Positions 33,176 to 41,596 of a DNA stretch of 64,000 nucleotides are shown piece after piece (position 1 is the stretch's first letter; every line of letters starts with the position of its first letter). The DNA is from Hymenobacter gummosus (lineage in GTDB: Bacteria; Bacteroidota; Bacteroidia; Cytophagales; Hymenobacteraceae). Position numbers and translations under genes: made by a program. The stretch lies in contig NZ_RXOF01000012.1 of assembly GCF_003970915.1 (NCBI RefSeq), positions 1-64,000 on the forward strand, read 5' to 3'. The notes under the pieces were generated by a model. It was not told the DNA's origin and did no database searches. It saw nothing but the letters and a program-made list of their open reading frames with translations.

Positions 33176-33971
33176 TATACAGTGCGTAGTAAGAGCTCAG
33201 CAGGTTCTCATCATCAGCCACTTGGCCGAGGTTGTGGCGGGTGGCGTACTCCTGGAACAGGGCATTCAGGTTGTCGCTGAAGTCCTCGTCGGAGCGCACC
33301 ACGGCGTCGGCATACTCCATGCCGATTTTCACGAAGCCGGCAAAGTCAGCCGAGCCCAGGGCGGCCAGCATCGAGTCGTCGATGTCGAGCATCTTGGCTT
33401 TCTCGATGATGTTGCCCTCGAATTTGTGGTCAAATTCGTTGTTGTAGACCGTGAAAATAGACTTGGCGTCCTTGAAAATCGGGTCCTTCTTGTAGGTCGT
33501 CTTCAGGTACAGGGGCATCAGGCCCGTCATCCAGTCGTTGCAGTGCACGATGTCGGGCGACCAGCCGAGCTTCTTCACCGTTTCGAGCACGCCCTTGCAG
33601 AAGAAGATGGCCCGCTCGTCGTTGTCGGCGTGGAACTGGTCGTTCTTGTCGCGCAGCACCGATTTGCGGTGGAAGTAGTCTTCATTGTCGATGAAGTACA
33701 CCTGCAGCTTGGCGTTCGGGATGGAAGCCACCTTGATGATGAGCGGCTTCTCGTCTTCGCCCACGGCGATGTTGATGCCCGACAGGCGCACTACCTCGTG
33801 CAGACGGTTTTTCCGTTCGTTGATGATGCCGAAGCGGGGCACGAAAATGCGGATTTCCATCCCCATTTCCTGCATGCCCTGGGGCAGGCGGCGCAGGAAC
33901 TCGGCTACCCGGGTCGTTTGCAAAAACGGGTTGATTTCCGTGGCAGCATAGAGGATTCTCAGCTTCGACAT
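33159..33971 (-). CDS. Glycogen/starch synthase N-terminal (GT5) domain protein
   Basis: 270 residues that align only with the N-terminal half of glycogen synthase: RILYAATEINPFLQTTRVAEFLRRLPQGM, PDIVHCNDWMTGLMPLYLKTTY and SIFTVYNNEF. The ADP-glucose-binding lysine motif K-x-G-G-L is replaced by LQTTRV, and the C-terminal GT1 domain is absent. That short form is usual in Bacteroidetes, so it is not a truncation. Classical glycogen synthase activity is doubtful. CAAAATTA at 34018-34025 is a minus-strand -7 box. Confidence 0.85.
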   Translation of the reverse strand: MSKLRILYAATEINPFLQTTRVAEFLRRLPQGMQEMGMEIRIFVPRFGIINERKNRLHEVVRLSGINIAVGEDEKPLIIKVASIPNAKLQVYFIDNEDYFHRKSVLRDKNDQFHADNDERAIFFCKGVLETVKKLGWSPDIVHCNDWMTGLMPLYLKTTYKKDPIFKDAKSIFTVYNNEFDHKFEGNIIEKAKMLDIDDSMLAALGSADFAGFVKIGMEYADAVVRSDEDFSDNLNALFQEYATRHNLGQVADDENLLSSYYALYNELAN

Positions 33972-34086
33972 ACGGGGGGAATCGAGAGGTTAGGAAAGGG
34001 GTACACCATTGGCTGCACAAAATTAAACAATTTTGCCCGATAAATCCATTATACTTTGCCCGGACCTTCCGGGCCGTCTCGCTGAC

Positions 34087-34935
34087 ATGGAGATACTTGA
34101 ATCCGCCGCCGCGTTGCAAACCCGCACCGAAACGTGGCGCCAGCAGGGCCGTAGCATCGGCCTGGTGCCCACCATGGGCGCCTTGCACGAAGGCCATTTG
34201 CAGCTCGTGCGCCGCGCCGCGGCCGAAAACGACGTGGTGGTCGTGAGCATCTTCGTCAACCCGACGCAGTTCAACAACAGCGAGGACTTCAAATTATATC
34301 CCCGCACCCTCGAATCCGACGCGGAGCTGCTGCGCGGTACGGGGGCCACGGTGATTTTTGCGCCCGCGGTGGAGCAGATGTACCCCCAGCCCGCCGTGCT
34401 GCGCTTCGACTTCGGCCCGCTGGAGCGGGTGATGGAAGGCGCCAAGCGGCCCGGGCACTTCAACGGGGTGGGCATTGTGGTGAGCAAGCTGTTCCACATG
34501 GCGCGCCCGCACCGGGCCTACTTCGGCCAGAAGGACTGGCAGCAGGTGGCCGTGGTGCGCCAGCTCGTGGCCGACCTCAGCTTCGACCTGGAGCTGATCA
34601 GCTGCCCTACCATCCGGGAAGAGGACGGGCTGGCCATGTCCTCGCGCAACCGCCGCCTCTCGCCCGAGGCCCGCGCCGTGGCCCCGCGCCTGCACGAGGC
34701 TCTGCAGCTCACGGCCGAGGCCCTGCGCGCCGGCGCCAGCCCCGGCGACGCCCAGCAGCAGGGCACCGAGTGGCTGCGGCAGTTCCCCGAAATCGAGCTG
34801 GAATACCTGGAAGTGGCCGACGCCCGCACCCTGGAGCCCGCCTGGGCCGGCCCCGCCCCCGAGCGGCAGCTGGTGCTCTGCCTGGCCGCCTGGCTCGGCG
34901 GCGTCCGGCTCATCGACAACGTGCTGGTGGGGTAA
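34087..34935 (+). CDS. panC: Pantothenate synthetase (pantoate--beta-alanine ligase)
   Basis: 282 residues; joins pantoate and beta-alanine with ATP in the coenzyme A pathway. LVPTMGALHEGHLQLVR holds the HxGH nucleotidyl motif and MSSRNRRLSP is the KMSKS equivalent. YFGQKDWQQ is the pantoate contact. ATG 34087 is chosen because it begins the family's N-terminus. It is divergent from the GT5 gene and followed by panD, from which repeat E4 separates it. Confidence 0.97.
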   Translation: MEILESAAALQTRTETWRQQGRSIGLVPTMGALHEGHLQLVRRAAAENDVVVVSIFVNPTQFNNSEDFKLYPRTLESDAELLRGTGATVIFAPAVEQMYPQPAVLRFDFGPLERVMEGAKRPGHFNGVGIVVSKLFHMARPHRAYFGQKDWQQVAVVRQLVADLSFDLELISCPTIREEDGLAMSSRNRRLSPEARAVAPRLHEALQLTAEALRAGASPGDAQQQGTEWLRQFPEIELEYLEVADARTLEPAWAGPAPERQLVLCLAAWLGGVRLIDNVLVG

Positions 34936-35096
34936 GGGTAGGAGGGTGAGAGGGTAGGAGTCTATGAGTTTTCAGGGTGAAGTGTGGCGTGGTAAGTGGG
35001 GGAGGTCCCGTTGGCCCGCCTATCCTCCGCAACTGCTGCCTTCATAACTTCTTGCTTGCCCTCCTAGACCCATACCCTCTTACCCTCACACCCTAA
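34936..35096. repeat. Octamer-phased inverted repeat E4
   Basis: It begins on the base after the panC stop codon with GGGTAGGA, GGGTGAGA and GGGTAGGA (34936-34959, no C). The right arm has TACCCTCT, TACCCTCA and CACCCTAA (35073-35096, no G). The loop is about 110 bases. A TATCTTTG -7 box (35102-35109) follows directly, so panD may have its own promoter. Confidence 0.85.
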
Positions 35097-35138
35097 CTGT
35101 GTATCTTTGCGGCCCAAAATCACCCGCCCGCTTTTCCC

Positions 35139-35486
35139 ATGCATATCGAGGTTCTCAAGTCTAAGATTCACCGCGCCAAGGTCACCCAGGCCGAGCTGCA
35201 CTACGTGGGCAGCATTACCATCGACGAGGACCTGCTCGACGCGGCCGGCATGGTGGAAAACGAGAAGGTGACGGTAGTCAACGTCAACAACGGGGAGCGG
35301 CTCGAAACCTACACCATCAAAGGGGAACGGGGCTCCGGCATGATCTGCCTGAACGGCCCGGCCGCCCGGCGCGTGGCCGTGGGCGACATTGTCATCATCT
35401 TCTCCTACGCCCTCATCGACTTTGCCGTGGCGCGGGAGCATAAGCCCACGGTCGTCTTCCCCGACCAGCACAACCGCCTGGTATAG
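35139..35486 (+). CDS. panD: Aspartate 1-decarboxylase
   Basis: A 115-residue pyruvoyl enzyme that makes beta-alanine for Pan[10 protein letters not shown] contains the Gly24-Ser25 self-cleavage site that yields the pyruvoyl group. The conserved N-x-Y-type region is [20 protein letters not shown]. Its place after panC gives a two-step vitamin B5 unit. Confidence 0.96.
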   Translation: MHIEVLKSKIHRAKVTQAELHYVGSITIDEDLLDAAGMVENEKVTVVNVNNGERLETYTIKGERGSGMICLNGPAARRVAVGDIVIIFSYALIDFAVAREHKPTVVFPDQHNRLV

Positions 35487-35500
35487 ACTGTGCTATCCGT

Positions 35501-35529
35501 AAAGCCAGCGCCGCCCGGCCGCTGGCTTT
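35501..35529 (+). terminator. Terminator after panD
   Basis: AAAGCCAGCG (35501-35510) pairs with CGCTGGCTTT (35520-35529), followed by CTTATT. The T-tract is moderate. Confidence 0.65.
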
Positions 35530-35562
35530 CTTATTGACTTACCCCGACTTAGTGCCGCGCCG

Positions 35563-36624
35563 ATGGGCAAGAAACTCCTGAACGTCCTCAAATACGTCCT
35601 GCTCCTCTCCATTTCGGCGGCGCTGATGGTGTACGCCCTGCGCGGGCAGGACCTGAGCCGCATCGGGCAGTACATGCGCGAGGCCGACTACTTCTGGCTG
35701 GGCCTGACCATGCTGCTCTCGGTGCTGGGCTACCTGAGCCGCAGCTACCGCTGGAAAATGCAGCTCGACGCGGCCGGGCAGCACGCCAGCCTCAAGGACG
35801 TGTACCACGCCACCATGGTCGGCAACCTGGCCAACCTGGTGCTGCCGCGCATGGGCGAGGTCATTCGCTGCACGGTGCTGCGCCGCAACGGCGGCGTGCC
35901 GGTGCAGGTGGGCCTGGGCTCGGTCATCACCGAGCGGGTTATCGACGTGTTCGTGCTCTTCGGGCTGCTGGGCGCCACCTTGCTGCTCGACTTCCACAAG
36001 TTCTGGGCCTTCGTGCTCGACAAGCTGGGCGGGGGCGCCGCCGCCGATGCCCTGGCCCGCAACCGTACCCCGCTGCTTATTGCCGGGGCCATTGCCCTGG
36101 TGCTGCTGCTGAGCGGCATCTGGGCGCTGATTCGTAACCTGGAGCGGCTGCGCCAGAACGCCTTGTTCAACCGCCTGGCCGACTTCGTGCGCGGCCTGCT
36201 GGCGGGCGTGTTCAGCATCCGCCGCATCGAGAACAAGTGGCTGTTCTTGTTCCACACGTTCTTCACCTGGCTGGTGTACTTCCTGATGGATTACCTGGCC
36301 TTCTTCGCCTTCCCCGAAACCCAGAACCTGGGCTGGCGGGCCGGCCTGGCCGCCCTCACGTTCGGGGCCTTCGGCATGGCCGCGCCGGTGTCGGGGGGCA
36401 TCGGCACCTTTCACCTGCTGATGCAGAGCATCCTGATCGTGTTCGGCATTTCGCCCGAGGCGGGCATTGCCTACGCCCTGGTGGTGCACGGCGCCCAAAC
36501 CCTGCTGGTAGTGCTGATGGGCGGCATCAGCTTCGTGGCCAGCATGCTCAAAACCGGCAAGGGCCTGCGCGGCCTCACCGACGAATCCCTCATCGAAGAA
36601 CCCGCCGTTGCTGATGTCAAGTAA
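35563..36624 (+). CDS. Lysylphosphatidylglycerol synthase TM-region family protein (UPF0104/YbhN-like)
   Basis: 353 residues with about eight TM helices. SYRWKMQLDAAG and NLANLVLPRMGEVIRCTVLRRNGGVPV resemble the flippase-like TM region of MprF/UPF0104 proteins; the soluble lysyl-transfer domain is absent. A lipid or polyprenol-linked transport role is suggested. It ends 11 bases inside the next gene, a nucleotidyltransferase of the heptose pathway. Confidence 0.85.
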   Translation: MGKKLLNVLKYVLLLSISAALMVYALRGQDLSRIGQYMREADYFWLGLTMLLSVLGYLSRSYRWKMQLDAAGQHASLKDVYHATMVGNLANLVLPRMGEVIRCTVLRRNGGVPVQVGLGSVITERVIDVFVLFGLLGATLLLDFHKFWAFVLDKLGGGAAADALARNRTPLLIAGAIALVLLLSGIWALIRNLERLRQNALFNRLADFVRGLLAGVFSIRRIENKWLFLFHTFFTWLVYFLMDYLAFFAFPETQNLGWRAGLAALTFGAFGMAAPVSGGIGTFHLLMQSILIVFGISPEAGIAYALVVHGAQTLLVVLMGGISFVASMLKTGKGLRGLTDESLIEEPAVADVK

Positions 36625-37111
36625 AGACAAGATCCTGAGCCGGGCCCAGCTGCTGGCTGTGCTGGAAGAGTGGCGCGCCGCCGGCCGCCGCGTGGTATTC
36701 ACCAACGGCTGCTTCGACCTCTTGCACCTGGGCCACGTCGACTACCTGGAAAAGGCCCGCGCCCTGGGTGATGCCCTCGTGGTGGGCCTGAATACCGATC
36801 AATCTGTCAGTGAATTAAAGCCCGGCCGGCCGCTTCAGGACGAAGTGTCACGTGCGCGGGTGCTGGCCTCGCTTTTGTTTGTGGATGCCGTGGTGCTGTT
36901 CGGCGAGCCTACCCCGCTGGAACTGATTCACCTCGTGCGACCCGATGTGCTGGTCAAAGGCGACGACTACGCCATCAGCGGAATTGTGGGGCACGAGTTT
37001 GTGTTGAGTAACGGCGGGCAGGTGCTCACCGTACCCCTGGTAACGGGCTACAGCACCACGCGCATTGTGGAGCGCGTGCGCCAGACGCTGACCGGCCCCG
37101 CGGCCGGGTAG
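36614..37111 (+). CDS. rfaE2: Heptose/glycero-manno-heptose 1-phosphate adenylyltransferase domain protein
   Basis: 165 residues; stand-alone form of the second half of HldE, which activates heptose 1-phosphate with ATP for LPS. TNGCFDLLHLGHVDYLEKA contains the HxGH motif, GLNTDQSV the phosphate loop and GYSTTRIVERV the ISTTxI-like end. ATG 36614 overlaps the upstream stop by 11 bases. No hldA kinase is seen in the window. Confidence 0.92.
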   Translation: MSSKDKILSRAQLLAVLEEWRAAGRRVVFTNGCFDLLHLGHVDYLEKARALGDALVVGLNTDQSVSELKPGRPLQDEVSRARVLASLLFVDAVVLFGEPTPLELIHLVRPDVLVKGDDYAISGIVGHEFVLSNGGQVLTVPLVTGYSTTRIVERVRQTLTGPAAG

Positions 37112-37196
37112 TCGAGGAGAGTTGAGGAAAGACTGGTCCCTTAGCTCCCCGCGGCGGGCGCGAAGGCTCCACTCACCTCTAAACTTCTCTCGACTC
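37112..37196. repeat. Octamer-phased inverted repeat E6
   Basis: It starts directly after the rfaE2-like TAG (TCGAGGAG, AGTTGAGG) and ends at the ATG of the zinc peptidase (ACCTCTAA, ACTTCTCT, CGACTCAT; the last unit includes the A and T of the start codon). The pairing is imperfect and this is the weakest member. Confidence 0.65.
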
Positions 37197-37889
37197 ATGG
37201 TCATTCCTCCCATTTACCTGCTGCTGATCGGGCTGACTGCGGTTAGCTTCTTCATTCAGTGGCGCCTGCGCAGCAAGTTCTCCGAGTACTCGCACATTGC
37301 CCTGCAGTCGGGCCTGTCGGGCAAGCAGATAGCCGAAATGATGCTGGCCGACAACCGCATCCACGACGTGCGCATCATTTCCACCGAAGGGCAGCTGTCG
37401 GACCACTATAACCCCGCCGATAAGACGGTGAACCTCAGCGACGAGGTGTACCACGGCCGCTCGGCCATGGCCGCCGCCGTAGCCGCCCACGAGGTGGGCC
37501 ACGCCGTGCAGCACGCCACCGCCTACAGCATGCTGCAGTTCCGCTCGGCTATGGTGCCGGCCCTGAGCGCGGTGTCGCGCTTTATGCCGCTGCTGCTGCT
37601 GGCCGGGGTGTTCATGCTGAGAATGACGCCCATTCCGCTGGCTATCGGCGTGCTGCTGTTTGCCCTCACCACGGTGTTCAGCTTCGTGACGCTGCCGGTG
37701 GAGTTTGACGCCTCCAAACGCGCCTTGGCTTGGATGGAGCAGCGCCGCGTGGTAACGTCCCAGGAGCACGGTATTGCCAAGGATGGGCTGAAGTGGGCCG
37801 CGCTGACCTACGTGGTAGCCGCCGTCAGCTCCCTGGCCACGCTGCTCTACTACGGCATGATGCTGTTCGGCGGCCGCAGCCGCGAATAA
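37197..37889 (+). CDS. Membrane zinc metallopeptidase (YugP-like)
   Basis: 230 residues. An N-terminal TM segment (YLLLIGLTAVSFFIQW), the zinc site AAHEVGHAVQHATAYSM with HExxH at 98-102, then two or three more TM helices. This is the neutral zinc metallopeptidase family of YugP. ATG 37197 falls inside the end of repeat E6. Substrate unknown. It is separated from the following genes by a terminator. Confidence 0.88.
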   Translation: MVIPPIYLLLIGLTAVSFFIQWRLRSKFSEYSHIALQSGLSGKQIAEMMLADNRIHDVRIISTEGQLSDHYNPADKTVNLSDEVYHGRSAMAAAVAAHEVGHAVQHATAYSMLQFRSAMVPALSAVSRFMPLLLLAGVFMLRMTPIPLAIGVLLFALTTVFSFVTLPVEFDASKRALAWMEQRRVVTSQEHGIAKDGLKWAALTYVVAAVSSLATLLYYGMMLFGGRSRE

Positions 37890-37912
37890 GCCGCTCACCG
37901 TTTCCGCATTGC

Positions 37913-37937
37913 AAACGCCCGGTTCCGCCGGGCGTTT
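37913..37937 (+). terminator. Terminator after the zinc peptidase
   Basis: AAACGCCCGG (37913-37922) pairs with CCGGGCGTTT (37928-37937), then CTGTTTT. Confidence 0.85.
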
Positions 37938-38024
37938 CTGTTTTCAGCCCCCGGCCAGCGCCTGATTGTCTGGCCCGCAGCGCCTACCTTCAAGCGTCGC
38001 CGGCGGCTAATCCCGGCCTGTGGG

Positions 38025-38087
38025 TTGATAACCAGCCGGCAACTAATTAATTTCGCGACACGTTTGCCGGGCTAACGACCGTTAGCC
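38025..38087 (+). promoter_or_regulatory. Promoter and small palindrome before the acyl-CoA dehydrogenase
   Basis: TTG at 38025-38027 is 20 bases from TAATTTCG at 38048-38055, one mismatch from TAnnTTTG. GGCTAAC (38070-38076) and GTTAGCC (38081-38087) form a perfect short palindrome in the leader, a possible operator. Confidence 0.55.
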
Positions 38088-38109
38088 ACTTCCCAATCCC
38101 CATTCCCGC

Positions 38110-39249
38110 ATGAACTTTCAGCTCACCGAAGAACAACTCGCCGTGCAAGCCGCGGCCCGCGAATTTGCCCAGTCCGAACTGTGGGCCGGCGTTATCGAGC
38201 GCGACGAGCACCAGAAATTCCCTGCCGAGCAGGTGAAGAAAATGGGCGAGCTGGGCTTTATGGGCATGATGGTCAGCCCCGAGTACGGCGGCGGCGGTAT
38301 GGACACCGTCTCGTACGTGCTGGCCATGGAGGAAATCAGCAAGGTCGACGCTTCGTGCTCGGTTATCATGTCGGTGAACAACTCGCTGGTGTGCTGGGGC
38401 CTGGAGAAGTACGGCACCGAGGAGCAGAAGCAGAAGTACCTGACCAAGCTGGCTACCGGCGAAATCATCGGCGCCTTCGCCCTCTCGGAGCCCGAAGCCG
38501 GCTCGGACGCTACCTCGCAGAGCACTACCGCCGAGGACAAGGGTGACTATTACCTGCTGAACGGCACCAAGAACTGGATTACTAACGGCTCGACGGCTTC
38601 GGTGTACCTGGTTATTGCCCAGACCGACCCGGCCAAGAAGCACCGCGGCATCAACGCCCTCATCGTGGAGCGCGACTCGCCCGGCTTCGTGGTGGGCCCG
38701 AAAGAGAATAAGCTCGGCATCCGCGGCTCCGACACCCACTCGCTGATGTTCACCGACGTGAAGGTGCCCAAGGAAAACCGCATCGGCGAGGACGGCTTCG
38801 GCTTCAAGTTCGCCATGCAGGTACTGGCCGGCGGCCGCATCGGCATTGCCGCCCAAGCGCTGGGCATTGCCTCCGGCGCCTACGAGCTGTCGGTGAAGTA
38901 CTCCAAGGAGCGTAAGGCCTTCGGGGTGCCGATTTCGCAGCACCAGGCCATTCAGTTCAAGCTGGCCGACATGGCCACCAACATCGACGCCGCCCGCCTG
39001 CTCTGCCTGCAGGCCGCCCACGACAAGGACGCGCACCAGGACTACGCCAAGTCGGGGGCCATGGCGAAGCTGTTTGCCTCGAAGGTGGCCATGGACACGG
39101 CAGTGGAGGCCGTGCAGGTGCACGGGGGCTACGGCTTCGTGAAGGAATTCCACGTGGAGCGCATGATGCGCGACGCCAAAATCACCCAGATTTACGAGGG
39201 AACCTCTGAGATTCAGAAAATTGTAATCTCGCGGGAAATCCTGAAGTAG
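38110..39249 (+). CDS. Acyl-CoA dehydrogenase
   Basis: 379 residues of FAD-dependent short/medium-chain acyl-CoA dehydrogenase. MNFQLTEEQLAVQAAAREFAQ starts the helical domain, FALSEPEAGSD is the FAD/substrate loop, and QIYEGTSEIQ supplies the catalytic Glu363. It passes electrons to ETF. No ETF or beta-oxidation genes are next to it. Promoter and terminator are both recognisable, so it is a single-gene unit. Confidence 0.95.
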   Translation: MNFQLTEEQLAVQAAAREFAQSELWAGVIERDEHQKFPAEQVKKMGELGFMGMMVSPEYGGGGMDTVSYVLAMEEISKVDASCSVIMSVNNSLVCWGLEKYGTEEQKQKYLTKLATGEIIGAFALSEPEAGSDATSQSTTAEDKGDYYLLNGTKNWITNGSTASVYLVIAQTDPAKKHRGINALIVERDSPGFVVGPKENKLGIRGSDTHSLMFTDVKVPKENRIGEDGFGFKFAMQVLAGGRIGIAAQALGIASGAYELSVKYSKERKAFGVPISQHQAIQFKLADMATNIDAARLLCLQAAHDKDAHQDYAKSGAMAKLFASKVAMDTAVEAVQVHGGYGFVKEFHVERMMRDAKITQIYEGTSEIQKIVISREILK

Positions 39250-39283
39250 ATTCGGAATTGCCTTAAAGTCAGAAAGCTTGCAC

Positions 39284-39313
39284 AAAACCCAGCCATTTTT
39301 TCGGCTGGGTTTT
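39284..39313 (+). terminator. Terminator after the acyl-CoA dehydrogenase
   Basis: AAAACCCAGCC (39284-39294) pairs with GGCTGGGTTTT (39303-39313), followed by CGTTTTTG. Confidence 0.9.
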
Positions 39314-39408
39314 CGTTTTTGTGAATTTTTATATCTTAATTTGCATTGTCTAGAAGGCGGATGTGGGATAGTCCGCTGATAGTGAGCCACCCAACACAGT
39401 ACCGGAAT

Positions 39409-40332
39409 ATGGAGGATTACAATAAAGTGATAGAATCCCTTGGGGTTCGTTACATCAAAGCCAAGAATCTGGTGTTGCAGCAGCCGTTCACGGTGCGCAA
39501 CTACTACGATGTTGGTAATAACATCATTCTGCTGCACAAAGGCCGTATTTCCTTCGGCGAAGACGACCAAGTGGTGGAAGAGGGCGACATGCTCTTCATC
39601 CCCGGCGGCCGCGCCACCCGCGTGAGCTACGGCGAGACGGGCGGCAAGACGATTACCAACGACGACCTGATCAGCAACAAGGACAAGTTCTTCCACTCCA
39701 ACGCCGACCTCGACCTGATTTCGGACGCCGACGAGAGCCACTCGTTCGTGTCGTTTGAGGCCAAGGTGTTCGACTCGGTGAACTTCTTCGCCTCGCTGGA
39801 CGTGCCCGCTTTCCTCATCAGCGGCAACTCCAAGCTGGCCAACCTAGTCATCAAGGTGGTGGAAGAAAGCCTGCAGGAGCTGCCGGGCCGGGAGCGTCTG
39901 ATTTCGATTTACACGGAGAATATCGTAGTCGAAATCATCCGCTACATCCTGAAGAACAAGATGTTCGTGGAGCAATTGGCCACGAACAGCACCTACTTCA
40001 AGGATCCGCGCCTCATCGACCTGTTCAACTACATCAAGGAGAACTTGGGCGGCGACCTGTCGAACAAGGTGCTGTCGGGCGTGGCCAACGTGTCGGAGGA
40101 CTACGTGGGCCAGTACTTCAAGATGCTGACGGGCATCAACCCGCAGGACTACATCGAGTACCAGCGCATGGAGCGCGCTGTGTTCTTGCTGCGCACCACC
40201 AAGAAGAGCATCCGCGACATCGGCAAAGAGGTGGGCTACAAGGACACCGCGTACTTCTGCCGCCGCTTCAAGATGATGTTCGGCATTCCGGCCGGCAAGA
40301 TGCGCCGCCGCGAATCGGCTATGAACATCTAA
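39409..40332 (+). CDS. AraC family transcriptional regulator
   Basis: 307 residues. The N-terminal cupin-like sensor (NIILLHKGRISFGEDDQVVEEGDMLFIPGGRAT) is followed by a linker and a C-terminal AraC/XylS DNA-binding domain with two helix-turn-helices (GVANVSEDYVGQYFKMLTGINPQDY; SIRDIGKEVGYKDTAYFCRRFK). ATG 39409 was chosen; longer frames from TTG 39346 or ATG 39361 lack family features. No target can be named. Confidence 0.9.
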   Translation: MEDYNKVIESLGVRYIKAKNLVLQQPFTVRNYYDVGNNIILLHKGRISFGEDDQVVEEGDMLFIPGGRATRVSYGETGGKTITNDDLISNKDKFFHSNADLDLISDADESHSFVSFEAKVFDSVNFFASLDVPAFLISGNSKLANLVIKVVEESLQELPGRERLISIYTENIVVEIIRYILKNKMFVEQLATNSTYFKDPRLIDLFNYIKENLGGDLSNKVLSGVANVSEDYVGQYFKMLTGINPQDYIEYQRMERAVFLLRTTKKSIRDIGKEVGYKDTAYFCRRFKMMFGIPAGKMRRRESAMNI

Positions 40333-40374
40333 TCACGGATTTTTCGGATTCCACGGATTTCGTAGACGATTCGA
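40331..40374. repeat. Single arm E8 related to repeat E5
   Basis: The sequence from the AraC stop codon resembles the left arm of E5: it starts AATCACGGATT, repeats CGGATT and ends GTAGACGATT (E5: GTGGACGATT). No right arm is present. The next gene is convergent and a terminator follows instead. Confidence 0.7.
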
Positions 40375-40378
40375 AAGC

Positions 40379-40410
40379 AAAAAGCCCCGGCCTTACGGCT
40401 GGGGCTTTTG
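40379..40410. terminator. Bidirectional terminator
   Basis: AAAAGCCCC and GGGGCTTTT form the stem between the AraC gene and the convergent hypothetical gene. Confidence 0.85.
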
Positions 40411-40414
40411 TTAT

Positions 40415-40819
40415 TCAGAGCGGGTAGGCGAACTGCAGGCGAAGCTGGGGTTTGATGGTCAGCTGCATCCGATAGCCCAGCATGGTGGCAATGGAGTCTA
40501 TTTCCTGGCCGCCGGGGCGCTGCAGGTACAGCGGGTCGGGCAGCACCAGGCAGCTGCGAAACTCCAGGTACTCGCCCCGCTTGTCGTGGACGTAGACGAT
40601 GGCGTCGGCCACGTACAGAGCAAAACGTTGGAGCGGTTGCAGTTGTCCGGTCCGGTGAAGCTCCAGGTAAACCAACTGCTCCAGCGGCCATACGGTCAGG
40701 CTTAGCCGCAAGCCGTGACGTTCGACGTCGTAGCGGTACTCCGTTTCATAGTCAGCCACCCACGGCTCCGCTTCCAGGCAGGCCATGACGTCGTCCGGGT
40801 TCCAGCGCAGGATGGTCAC
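40415..40819 (-). CDS. Hypothetical cytosolic protein
   Basis: 134 residues, not recognised. Alternating beta strands (GLRLSLTVWPLEQLVYLELHR; RFALYVADAIVYVHDKRGEYLEF) and no membrane segment. It starts 3 bases after the GGGP synthase stop codon and is probably the last gene of that operon. Confidence 0.6.
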   Translation of the reverse strand: MTILRWNPDDVMACLEAEPWVADYETEYRYDVERHGLRLSLTVWPLEQLVYLELHRTGQLQPLQRFALYVADAIVYVHDKRGEYLEFRSCLVLPDPLYLQRPGGQEIDSIATMLGYRMQLTIKPQLRLQFAYPL

Positions 40820-40822
40820 GGC

Positions 40823-41596
40823 CTAGTTCAGGGCCGCGCTACGTACGGCGTTGAAGCTGCGCACCACGCGGGAAACTTCGGGCAGAAACTCCGGGTCTTT
40901 TTCGATCTGGTTGCCCACCACGATGACGTCGGCGCCGGCGGTGAGGGCGGTCTGGGCTTTTTCGGCGGTATTCAGGCCGCCACCAACGATGATGGGCGCT
41001 TCCACGGCTTGGCGCACGGCCTGAATCATGGCGGCCGATACGGGGTGCTGGGCGCCGCTGCCGCCGTCGAGGTAAACCAGGCGCAGGCCGAGCTGCTCCC
41101 CGGCCAGGGCGGTGCAGGCGGCAATGGTGGGCTTGTCGTGGGGCAGCGGGGTGGTGCCGCTCATGTAGCTGGCGGTGGTCTGCCGGCCCGAGTCGACGAG
41201 CATGTAGCCGGTGGGCAGGATTTCGAGTTGGCTGGCGCGCAGCAGCGGAGCCGCCACCACGTGCTGACCGATGAGGAAATCGGGGTTGCGGCCCGAAATC
41301 AGGCTCAGCAGCAAGATGGCATCAGCCTGCTGGTCGATGTGCAGGCTGTTGCTGGGGAAGAGCACCACCGGCACCGAGGAGTGGGCCTTGAGCAAACGCA
41401 GAAGGGCAGCCTGGTGCTGCGAAGTCACCAGGCTGCCCCCTACGAAGAAGAAATCAACGGCATGCGCTTCGCTCAGCGCCAGGATGCGCCGCGTGCCGGC
41501 CTCGTCGAGGTCGTCGGGGTCGAGCAGCACGGCCAGCGACTTGCGGCCGTGGAGGCGGCGCGAGTACAGCTCATCGTACAGGGGCGTCGGGCGCAT
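40823..41596 (-). CDS. Geranylgeranylglyceryl phosphate synthase family protein (bacterial group)
   Basis: 257 residues of TIM-barrel prenyltransferase, which joins a polyprenyl diphosphate to sn-glycerol-1-phosphate in the archaeal reaction. Visible motifs: LAVLLDPDDLDEAG, FVGGSLV, PTGYMLVDSG, VYLDGGSGA and IIVGGGLNTAEKAQTAL. The phosphate-binding GGG and DGGSG loops are intact. ATG 41596 overlaps the upstream membrane protein gene by 26 bases. The acceptor and chain length in Bacteroidetes are not settled. Confidence 0.88.
   Translation of the reverse strand: MRPTPLYDELYSRRLHGRKSLAVLLDPDDLDEAGTRRILALSEAHAVDFFFVGGSLVTSQHQAALLRLLKAHSSVPVVLFPSNSLHIDQQADAILLLSLISGRNPDFLIGQHVVAAPLLRASQLEILPTGYMLVDSGRQTTASYMSGTTPLPHDKPTIAACTALAGEQLGLRLVYLDGGSGAQHPVSAAMIQAVRQAVEAPIIVGGGLNTAEKAQTALTAGADVIVVGNQIEKDPEFLPEVSRVVRSFNAVRSAALN

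Noticed and set aside
30674-33280. Very long plus-strand ORF (868 codons) opposite glmS and DUF4270
   Set aside because: It lies antisense to two well-supported genes, has no recognisable domain and a Gly/Val/Arg/His/Gln-rich composition expected from the reverse of GC-rich coding DNA.
33159-33971. glgA truncated by a frameshift or nonsense mutation
   Set aside because: No remnant of the C-terminal GT domain lies downstream in any frame; the short form with DUF4270 next to it is usual in Bacteroidetes.
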